Shown here piece after piece: positions 1-5,517 of a DNA stretch of 5,517 nucleotides. The position numbers and the translations under genes were made by a program. The stretch is from Candidatus Bathyarchaeota archaeon (lineage in GTDB: Archaea; Thermoproteota; Bathyarchaeia; TCS64). Numbering within the stretch: the stretch's first letter is position 1; every line of letters begins with the position of its first letter. The stretch spans positions 1 to 5,517 of the forward strand of contig DAOVCM010000075.1 in assembly GCA_030670015.1 (NCBI GenBank). Direction: 5' to 3'. Below the pieces are notes generated by a model. The model worked only from the letters and a program-made list of their open reading frames with translations. It was not told the DNA's origin and did not search any database.

Positions 1-1146
1 GACGTAGCCTGGGGGGGAGGCCCTGTGCTTTTCGATGTCGTCAACAGGGAGGGACTCCTATCCCCTTTAACCAGCGAGGGCATACTAGAGACCCTGAATG
101 ACATCCCCTATGAGCTAGGTGGCGTGCCGACAAGGAAAGTCTCAAACGGAGACATCTACTGGACGGGGAGCGCGCTCGCATCCTTCGGCTTCACCATCAA
201 CACCAATTATCTTGAGATGATGGCTCTCCCAGAGCCTACGAAATGGAGCGACCTCGCTAACGAGACCTATGCAGTTACCCTTCCTTCTCCCAGTGTCGGC
301 ACAGCGGACGCAACCAAATCCACATCTAACACACGCATGTTCACCATAATCCTCCAGGCTTACGGCTGGCAGGACGGATGGAACCTCCTCATACGTATGG
401 GGGCCAACTCCAGGATATACGATCAGTCAGGTCTCGTAAGGGACGCCGTTATTAGGGAGGATATCGGTGTAGGGACAACCATCGACTTCTACGGCTACAC
501 AGCCCAGCTTAAGAACCCTGAATTCTGTAAATACATCTTCCCAACCGACGGTACCATAGTGAATGCAGATCCCATAGCCCTACTGACTACATCAAAGAAC
601 CCTGAGGCGGCACAGGCCTTCATTGAATGGATACTAACCCCCGAAGGCCAGAAGATATGGCTTGACGAAGACATAAACAGGCTCCCGATGAATCCTGCTG
701 TCTTCGATACGCCTGAAGGTCAGGCCCGGGAGGATCTCAAGCAGGTCTACGAGGAGACGAAGGAGGCATTGACCATCGACTTCAGCGACGAATTGGCTTT
801 GAGCTACGAGTCCGCAATGCAGAACTTCTATCATGCCGTGATCGTCAGGTCTCAGTTGAAACTAGAGAAGCTATGGGAAGACATTACGTGGGCCCTGGAG
901 GAAGGAGACATAACCCGAGAAGAGTTCAATGACCTCATAGGCAAGATGGGTGACCCCTACTTGTTCGAATTCACGGACCCTGAAACGGGAGATGAGGCCA
1001 CGTTTACACAGGAGTACGCACAGAGCATCTGTGACGTGATTGGAGTTGATGCCGAGTTTAAGACTAGGATGGTAGACGCGTGGATCGTAGCTGCTGAAGC
1101 TCATTACGACAGTATCAGGGAGGAATTCAACCAGTTCATTGGGTAG
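1..1146 (+). CDS. ABC importer solute-binding protein, 5' end cut by the window edge
   Basis: The reading frame is open from base 1, giving 381 visible residues; signal peptide and first lobe start lie upstream. The GTG at base 25 is an internal valine, not a start. The visible protein opens with DVAWGGGP followed by LFD, resembling the hinge-region motif of Fbp-like type 2 periplasmic binding proteins. Further family marks are GTTIDFYGYTAQ (residues 158-169), NADPIALL (about 181-188), AAQAFIEWILTPEGQKIWL (about 204-222) and NRLPMNP (about 226-232). The protein would bind the substrate outside the membrane and deliver it to the permease encoded 9 bases downstream. The paired tyrosines that bind iron in FbpA are not seen; the likely equivalent place reads FYGY (163-166). 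After residue 240 there is an acidic, probably helical region of about 140 residues, longer than the tail of bacterial relatives. The family call is firm; the substrate is unknown (iron, sugar phosphate, phosphonate or polyamine are all possible). Confidence 0.88.
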   Translation, partial: DVAWGGGPVLFDVVNREGLLSPLTSEGILETLNDIPYELGGVPTRKVSNGDIYWTGSALASFGFTINTNYLEMMALPEPTKWSDLANETYAVTLPSPSVGTADATKSTSNTRMFTIILQAYGWQDGWNLLIRMGANSRIYDQSGLVRDAVIREDIGVGTTIDFYGYTAQLKNPEFCKYIFPTDGTIVNADPIALLTTSKNPEAAQAFIEWILTPEGQKIWLDEDINRLPMNPAVFDTPEGQAREDLKQVYEETKEALTIDFSDELALSYESAMQNFYHAVIVRSQLKLEKLWEDITWALEEGDITREEFNDLIGKMGDPYLFEFTDPETGDEATFTQEYAQSICDVIGVDAEFKTRMVDAWIVAAEAHYDSIREEFNQFIG

Positions 1147-1149
1147 GAG
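1145..1149 (+). promoter_or_regulatory. ribosome binding site of the permease gene
   Basis: AGGAG overlaps the TAG stop codon of the binding protein gene and lies 6 bases before ATG 1156. This spacing favours ATG 1156 over the in-frame TTG at 1153, which would leave only 3 bases. The overlap with the upstream stop suggests translational coupling. Confidence 0.7.
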
Positions 1150-1155
1150 CATTTG

Positions 1156-3009
1156 ATGCAGGGGAATCAGGGTAAATCGTTCCTTCAAGGGGCCGTGATA
1201 AGACTCCGGAGGGAGCTCGATTGGATAACAATCCTCCAGACCCTTATCTCCTATATGATGCTCGTCATCTTCCTCATCGCTCCTCTTACCTCAATGATAG
1301 GACAGGCATTCTCATACAGTGGGAACCTGTCCCTAGGTTGGTTCATTGACATTCTGTCGAGCCCGGAGTATATCTCATTCAAGCCACGTGGCGGCCGTAT
1401 GTTCGAAGTAGTCCGGGGAGTCATGTACATCTGGGGGTACGACTACGGCATCCTCCTGAATTCCCTCATTGTTGCTGCATCTGTAACAATTCTGTGTTCC
1501 ATTATAGGCATCATAGTCTCAATGATCATGGGGCGATACAACTTCAGAGGGAAAGGGATTTTTAAGGTCATCCTCCTGATACCCCTCCTAGCGACGCCCT
1601 TCGTTAACGCCTATGTCATCGGCAAGATGTTCAACCCCAGAGGGGGGTTGATCAACTACTTCTTTTACGACCTCCTCCACTTGTTCCCCTGGAGGGTTGA
1701 CATCGATGGACTTGTTGGCCTGATAGTGGCTCAGACTCTCGCATACTACCCGATAGTCTATCTGAACGTTCTAGCTTCACTGAACAACATCGATCCTAGT
1801 CTCGAAGAGATGGCGGAGAACCTTGGCGCCAAGGGCTTCAAACTGTTCAGGACCGTCACCTTCCCCTTGTTCCTCCCCGGGCTCGCGGCGGGAGCGATAA
1901 TAACCTTCATCTTCAGCCTGGAGGATCTCGGGGCACCGATAGGATTTATTGGGGCCCGGGCGAACCCTCTGACCAAAAAAGTAGCTTCCTACCAGATCTA
2001 CAGTGCCTTCGCCGAGGCTCTGACCGGGGGGATATCCCCGAAGGTCTCTGCGCTGGCTCTCCTTATCATGACCCTGACGATCGTGAGCTACGTCATCGTG
2101 AAGAAATACACATCCAGGAGGTCATATGCCATGCTCAGCAAAGGGGGCAGGTGGAGCCCTAGGGTGAGGACACCTGCTTGGTGGGTCCAGGGGTTCATAG
2201 CCCTCTCCATGCTTGGACTCGTGTTATTCGCCGCCATGCCTCAGATCGGCACCTTCCTGCTCGCCACAACCGATTGGGCGACCAGCGGCACCCTTCCCAA
2301 CACTATAAGGACCGAGTTCTTTGCATCATTACTAAAAAACCCGGATGTCAGCCGAGCGATCATTAACAGCCTGTTTTACTCCCTCGTAGCCGTGATCATT
2401 ATGATCCTTGTTGGCTCAAGCATATCATACGTAGTGGCGAAGAGAGATGTTCCGGGACGTTCGATCCTAGATATGCTCGCCACCCTCCCCGTCGCCGTGC
2501 CTGGTGTCAGCCTGGCGGTGAGCTACTTCCTGTTCTATTCTTCAGGATTTTTTAGGGGGAGCTTCCTCGATCCGATCGTTGACCCGGCGGTTCTCCTCAT
2601 CTTTGCATACTCTATAAGACGACTCCCCTTCATCACAAGGTCGGTATACGCGGGCCTCCAGCAGGTTGACAAAGCTCTAGAGGAGGCCTCAATGAACCTG
2701 GGAGCCAGCAGGGCACAGACTATCTTCCGGATAGTTTTACCTCTCGTGGTGTCCCATATCATGGGTGGGGCGATACTCGGCTTCGTCTACTCCATGTCCG
2801 AGGTGAGCGCGAGTGTAACCCTCGGTGCTCTAAGGGAAGACAGGATGCCCATAACCTTCTTCATTAGCCAGATCGTCTACGGTCTGGCTGCAGTAGGATC
2901 GGTGAGCATTGGCGCCGCTCTGTGCGTAATGCTCATGACGGTCCAGATCGCCGCCATGGCCATATCCAACTATGTCTTGAAGCAGAGGGTTTCGTTCTTG
3001 GGGGTGTGA
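1156..3009 (+). CDS. ABC importer permease, fused two-domain form (Fbp/Thi type)
   Basis: This 617-residue integral membrane protein forms the whole transport channel. It contains two binding-protein-dependent permease domains in tandem, as in FbpB and ThiP, so no second permease gene is needed. I count about 12 hydrophobic segments, near residues 30-50, 102-125, 136-157, 186-208, 240-262, 297-316, 345-370, 403-427, 437-458, 475-492, 532-552 and 580-604. Each half carries an EAA loop that docks on the ATPase: EEMAENLGA from residue 217 and EEASMNLGA from residue 509, both followed by an F-R-x-V-x-(F/L)-P pattern. A basic linker around residues 317-340 joins the halves. ATG 1156 is chosen because AGGAG lies 6 bases upstream; TTG 1153 would add one residue. 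The gene follows the binding protein by 9 bases and is followed almost directly by the ATPase gene. The family assignment is secure; the substrate is not determined. Confidence 0.94.
   Translation: MQGNQGKSFLQGAVIRLRRELDWITILQTLISYMMLVIFLIAPLTSMIGQAFSYSGNLSLGWFIDILSSPEYISFKPRGGRMFEVVRGVMYIWGYDYGILLNSLIVAASVTILCSIIGIIVSMIMGRYNFRGKGIFKVILLIPLLATPFVNAYVIGKMFNPRGGLINYFFYDLLHLFPWRVDIDGLVGLIVAQTLAYYPIVYLNVLASLNNIDPSLEEMAENLGAKGFKLFRTVTFPLFLPGLAAGAIITFIFSLEDLGAPIGFIGARANPLTKKVASYQIYSAFAEALTGGISPKVSALALLIMTLTIVSYVIVKKYTSRRSYAMLSKGGRWSPRVRTPAWWVQGFIALSMLGLVLFAAMPQIGTFLLATTDWATSGTLPNTIRTEFFASLLKNPDVSRAIINSLFYSLVAVIIMILVGSSISYVVAKRDVPGRSILDMLATLPVAVPGVSLAVSYFLFYSSGFFRGSFLDPIVDPAVLLIFAYSIRRLPFITRSVYAGLQQVDKALEEASMNLGASRAQTIFRIVLPLVVSHIMGGAILGFVYSMSEVSASVTLGALREDRMPITFFISQIVYGLAAVGSVSIGAALCVMLMTVQIAAMAISNYVLKQRVSFLGV
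3000..3006 (+). promoter_or_regulatory. probable ribosome binding site of the ATPase gene
   Basis: GGGGGTG lies inside the last codons of the permease gene, 8 bases before ATG 3015. It is a partial match to the archaeal GGAGGTGA consensus. It would be too close to serve the alternative GTG start at 3006, so it favours ATG 3015. Confidence 0.45.
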
Positions 3010-3014
3010 ATGAG

Positions 3015-4082
3015 ATGGTCGAAGTCGTAATGGAGGGCATAACTAAGAAGTTCGGTGATGTCGTGGCAGCGGAGGACATCAACCTCAAGATTGAGGACGG
3101 GGAGTTCTTCACCCTGTTGGGCCCAAGTGGCTGCGGTAAGACCACAACGATGCGAATCATAGCTGGTCTTGAGCATCCCGACGAGGGGAGGGTCCTCTTC
3201 GATGGGAAGGACGTGACTCCCCTCCCCTCCTTTAAGAGGAACACGGGCATGGTCTTCCAGAACTACGCCCTATGGCCGCACATGAAGGTCTACAACAACG
3301 TCGCCTACGGCCTTAGCATCAAGAAGCTCCCAAAGGCAGAAATCAGAGACAGAGTCCACGACGCCTTGGAGCTTGTGAAACTCGGTGGTCTTGGAGACCG
3401 TTTCCCATCCCAACTGAGCGGAGGGCAGCAGCAGAGAGTGGCTCTGGCCAGAGTACTTGTTGTCAACCCCGCGGTCCTGCTCCTCGACGAGCCTCTGAGC
3501 AACCTGGACGCGAAACTCAGGGTGGAGATGAGGGAGGAGATAAAGGAGCTGCAGAAGAGGTTCAAGATAACCACCATATATGTTACCCACGACCAGGAGG
3601 AGGCGATGACGATCTCAGATAGGATGGCAATCCAGAATTATGGAGTCGTCCGCCAAGTTGGCACCCCTTCGGAGGTGTACTACACTCCCCAAGATCTTTT
3701 CATAGCCACATTCATTGGAAGGGGAGCACTATTGGAGGGGGTCGTACATGCCTTGGACGATAAGACGAGGGTGAAGGTAGATGACCAGATTATTTGTGGG
3801 GTTGATAGTTCAAAGAGACTCAGGGAGGGGGATAAGGTGGCGTGCGTCATGAGGCCTGAGAACTTCATCCTCACCGAGCCGGGTGAGCCATCCAACGTGC
3901 TTGAAGGCGTTGTTGAGTGGACAGCCTTCATCGGTCCCTACAAGGAGGTCAAACTCAGGGTGGACGGGAACATGATCATGGTGGATACGCCACCCGACGC
4001 TAAAACTCCCTTAGGGGAAAAGTTAAGGGTATACATCCCTCATAGTGACACGATCATCCTCCCAATGGGTGAGAAAGCATGA
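3015..4082 (+). CDS. ABC importer ATPase with C-terminal TOBE-like domain (FbpC/PotA type)
   Basis: This 355-residue cytoplasmic protein hydrolyses ATP to drive import through the permease encoded just upstream. All nucleotide-site motifs are present: an adenine-stacking F13 in KKFGD, Walker A GPSGCGKT (36-43), Q-loop Q82, signature LSGGQQQR (134-141), Walker B LLLDEP (155-160) with catalytic E159, D-loop SNLD (162-165) and switch H192 in VTHDQEEAM. The tail from about residue 230 has the IGRGALLEG junction and then a TOBE-like fold region with MRPENFIL, as in the CUT1/Fbp/Pot ATPases, where it often has a regulatory role. ATG 3015 gives the family-typical opening MVEVVMEGITKKFG. An in-frame GTG at 3006 would overlap the permease stop as GTGA and add three residues; starts further upstream, such as that at 2922, lie deep within the permease gene and are unlikely. 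The stop overlaps the next start codon (ATGA). Confidence 0.95.
   Translation: MVEVVMEGITKKFGDVVAAEDINLKIEDGEFFTLLGPSGCGKTTTMRIIAGLEHPDEGRVLFDGKDVTPLPSFKRNTGMVFQNYALWPHMKVYNNVAYGLSIKKLPKAEIRDRVHDALELVKLGGLGDRFPSQLSGGQQQRVALARVLVVNPAVLLLDEPLSNLDAKLRVEMREEIKELQKRFKITTIYVTHDQEEAMTISDRMAIQNYGVVRQVGTPSEVYYTPQDLFIATFIGRGALLEGVVHALDDKTRVKVDDQIICGVDSSKRLREGDKVACVMRPENFILTEPGEPSNVLEGVVEWTAFIGPYKEVKLRVDGNMIMVDTPPDAKTPLGEKLRVYIPHSDTIILPMGEKA
4067..4073 (+). promoter_or_regulatory. ribosome binding site of the phosphoesterase gene
   Basis: GGGTGAG contains GGTGA, complementary to the usual end of archaeal and bacterial 16S rRNA, and sits inside the ATPase coding region 5 bases before ATG 4079 (6 from the end of GGTGA). 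It strongly supports ATG 4079 and translational coupling to the ATPase gene. Confidence 0.7.
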
Positions 4083-4180
4083 AGAAAAGTATCGGAAATC
4101 TGACTCCAAGGATCGTTACTGTGATTCTCTTTGTATCGACAATTGTTATAGTCGGAATACCATTACCTACCGGTTTAGCG
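4079..4180 (+). other. signal peptide coding region of the phosphoesterase
   Basis: It encodes residues 1-34: a basic start (MKK, then R11), a hydrophobic core of about 16 residues (IVTVILFVSTIVIVGI), then PLPTGLA before the predicted cut. A cut after A37 is also possible. No lipobox cysteine is present, so a Sec-type peptide or an uncleaved anchor is more likely than a lipoprotein. Confidence 0.7.
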
Positions 4181-5517
4181 TATCAGGCACAGAAGATAAC
4201 AGAGATCGTTAGTTATCCTCTCCCATCTCTCCCCGAGCCTGTACTCCTCGGAGGCGCCCTGAAAGTTGATGTGAACGCAGGTCCCGACGCTTCAGGATGG
4301 ACCGCCAGCTTGACTTCAAAATACGGGTCGTCTTCCATCGGTCTGATAAACAGCAGCTACACGGGTAGCGACTGGATCTTATTCTTCAAAGTCCCAGAGG
4401 AGATTCATCCGGAACTCTACGATTTAGGTCTCACCTACAGCGAGGGGGGTGAATCCGTGGACTACACGCAGTCAAAGTGTGTCTGGGTTCTCGAGGAGTG
4501 GCCTGAGACTCTGACCATTAGCCATATAACCGATATGCATCAACCCCACGGCCGGAACGTCTTCGCCCAGAACATCCACGAGGTGAACCTCATGGACCCG
4601 GACATGATAATCATAACAGGAGATACGGTCCAGACCGAAACCGTAGCCTCAGGCTGGAACTATCTCCAGGGAACAATGCAAAGGATTGAGGTCCCGTGCT
4701 TTCTGCTTCCCGGTAACCACGATTATTCTGGGAAAGGAGGGAAGCTCTTTCAGGTGTACGGTGGTAAGCTCAACTACACCGTTGTAATAGGCGACTTCCT
4801 CTTCGTTGCCTTGGACAGCTCTGCAGCGGGCTATTTCTCTGATGCTCAGCTCAGCTGGGCCGAGTCCGTCTTACAGAGATATCCGGACAAGGTGAAGATC
4901 TTAGGGTTCCACCACCCGCTGCTTAGCAGCGAGTACGAGGACGACTTTGGGACTGTTAAGGGCGGAGCTATCACTGGGAGTTGGGAGAACATTGAGGATA
5001 TGGCGGAGCTCATGTACTTCACTTGGCTGATCGACGGACAACCCCGGGAAGTCGCCAAGGAACTTTTGAGGATAATCCAGAAGAACGACGTTAGGCTGAT
5101 CCTAGCCGGGCACGTCCATAGAGACATGATCTACATCCTGAATAACCAGAATTACTTCGTGACCACGAGTACGGCTGGTGGAGGGCTGCCCCCAGGCTCC
5201 CAGTACGGCTCTAGGCTGATAACGGTCGACACTAGTGGAAATGTGCAGCTTGACGATTACGCCGTCAGGGGTCTGTACGAACCGCCTAACAGTATACCGA
5301 CTGGTAACATCATGTACTGGTTCAAGAAGGCCAATGACGGCTCCCAGACAGCCGTAACCGCGCAGGTATTCAACAACCTGAATATGTCTCTCGACTCAGC
5401 CAAGCTGGAGTTCGCTGTCAGCGCAGAGAACCCCGTCGAGGACTACTCTTTCAGTGGATTGACGCCGACGCAGGTCGAGACCCACACTATCAGCGGCGTC
5501 CATCGCTTCGTCGCATA
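4079..5517 (+). CDS. exported metallophosphoesterase (calcineurin-like superfamily), 3' end cut by the window edge
   Basis: The frame is open from ATG 4079 to the window end: 479 codons plus the two bases TA. The first about 34 residues look like a signal peptide (KK, R11, a hydrophobic run 12-27, then PTGLA with likely cleavage after A34), so the enzyme probably works outside the membrane. Residues about 45-143 form a beta-rich domain ending in a WVLEEWPETL linker. The catalytic domain has all five metal-site blocks: DMH (152-154), GD (181-182), GNHD (212-215), HH (278-279) and GHVH (344-347), as expected for a two-metal phosphoesterase cleaving phosphate mono- or diesters. From about residue 400 a further beta-rich segment begins and is cut off. 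Three N-glycosylation sequons (N91, N232, N435) fit a surface protein. The start overlaps the ATPase stop as ATGA, so it belongs to the importer operon and may process its substrate. Exact substrate is unknown; nuclease or acid phosphatase activity is also possible. Confidence 0.9.
   Translation, partial: MKKSIGNLTPRIVTVILFVSTIVIVGIPLPTGLAYQAQKITEIVSYPLPSLPEPVLLGGALKVDVNAGPDASGWTASLTSKYGSSSIGLINSSYTGSDWILFFKVPEEIHPELYDLGLTYSEGGESVDYTQSKCVWVLEEWPETLTISHITDMHQPHGRNVFAQNIHEVNLMDPDMIIITGDTVQTETVASGWNYLQGTMQRIEVPCFLLPGNHDYSGKGGKLFQVYGGKLNYTVVIGDFLFVALDSSAAGYFSDAQLSWAESVLQRYPDKVKILGFHHPLLSSEYEDDFGTVKGGAITGSWENIEDMAELMYFTWLIDGQPREVAKELLRIIQKNDVRLILAGHVHRDMIYILNNQNYFVTTSTAGGGLPPGSQYGSRLITVDTSGNVQLDDYAVRGLYEPPNSIPTGNIMYWFKKANDGSQTAVTAQVFNNLNMSLDSAKLEFAVSAENPVEDYSFSGLTPTQVETHTISGVHRFVA

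Noticed and set aside
11..17. Run of seven G bases near the left edge as a possible frameshift site
   Set aside because: The frame across it yields the expected WGGGP motif continuous with the rest of the protein, so no shift is indicated.
25..27. GTG as the start of the binding protein gene
   Set aside because: The frame is open upstream to base 1 and encodes the conserved DVAWGGGP segment; the true start and signal peptide lie outside the window.
2028..2039. Perfect 12-base palindrome GGGGATATCCCC
   Set aside because: It lies in the middle of the permease gene where the codons give an ordinary Gly-Ile-Ser-Pro loop; a single palindrome of this size is most likely chance.
2922..3014. Longer ATPase reading frame starting inside the permease gene
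   Set aside because: It would overlap the permease by 88 bases and add residues unlike any ABC ATPase N-terminus.
3010..3030. ATG 3010 directly after the permease stop
   Set aside because: It is out of frame with the ATPase and meets a stop after six codons.
4846..5127. Minus-strand open frame of 93 codons within the phosphoesterase gene
   Set aside because: It lies opposite well-conserved catalytic motifs, resembles no family I recognise and is a shadow of the real gene; other minus-strand frames in the window are rejected for the same reason.

Overview
The window is one tightly packed, entirely plus-strand block of four genes: the end of a solute-binding protein gene (cut by the left edge), a double-length ABC permease, an ABC ATPase, and an exported metallophosphoesterase that runs off the right edge. 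Joints between genes are 9 bases, 5 bases (or a 4-base overlap, depending on the start), and a 4-base ATGA overlap, so the block reads as a single operon. No promoter, terminator, RNA gene, mobile element or CRISPR array is visible, and no stretch longer than about 10 bases lacks a gene.

The sequence suggests an archaeon, probably thermophilic. Arginine is largely encoded by AGG/AGA and isoleucine often by ATA. The ribosome binding sites are GGAG or GGTGAG at 6-base spacing. The phosphoesterase has an exported, sequon-bearing architecture of the kind I associate with archaeal surface proteins. This is an inference from style; I cannot place the organism more precisely than an archaeal lineage such as Thermoproteota, Korarchaeota or Thermococcales-like.

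Region by region: bases 1-1146 encode the binding protein, 1156-3009 the 12-helix permease with two EAA loops, 3015-4082 the ATPase with all nucleotide-binding motifs and a C-terminal TOBE-like domain, and 4079-5517 the phosphoesterase with a signal peptide, an N-terminal beta-rich domain and a complete five-motif metal centre.

The first three genes form a complete importer of the Fbp/Afu/Thi/phosphonate type, whose members carry ferric iron, sugar phosphates, thiamine, polyamines or 2-aminoethylphosphonate. The substrate cannot be read from the sequence. The most interesting point is the translational coupling to a secreted phosphoesterase. A plausible model is that the enzyme cleaves a phosphorylated compound outside the cell and the importer takes up the product, or that both act on an organophosphate. 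The parts belong to recognised families, so I see no wholly new system here; the coupling and the unusual domains are what merit attention.
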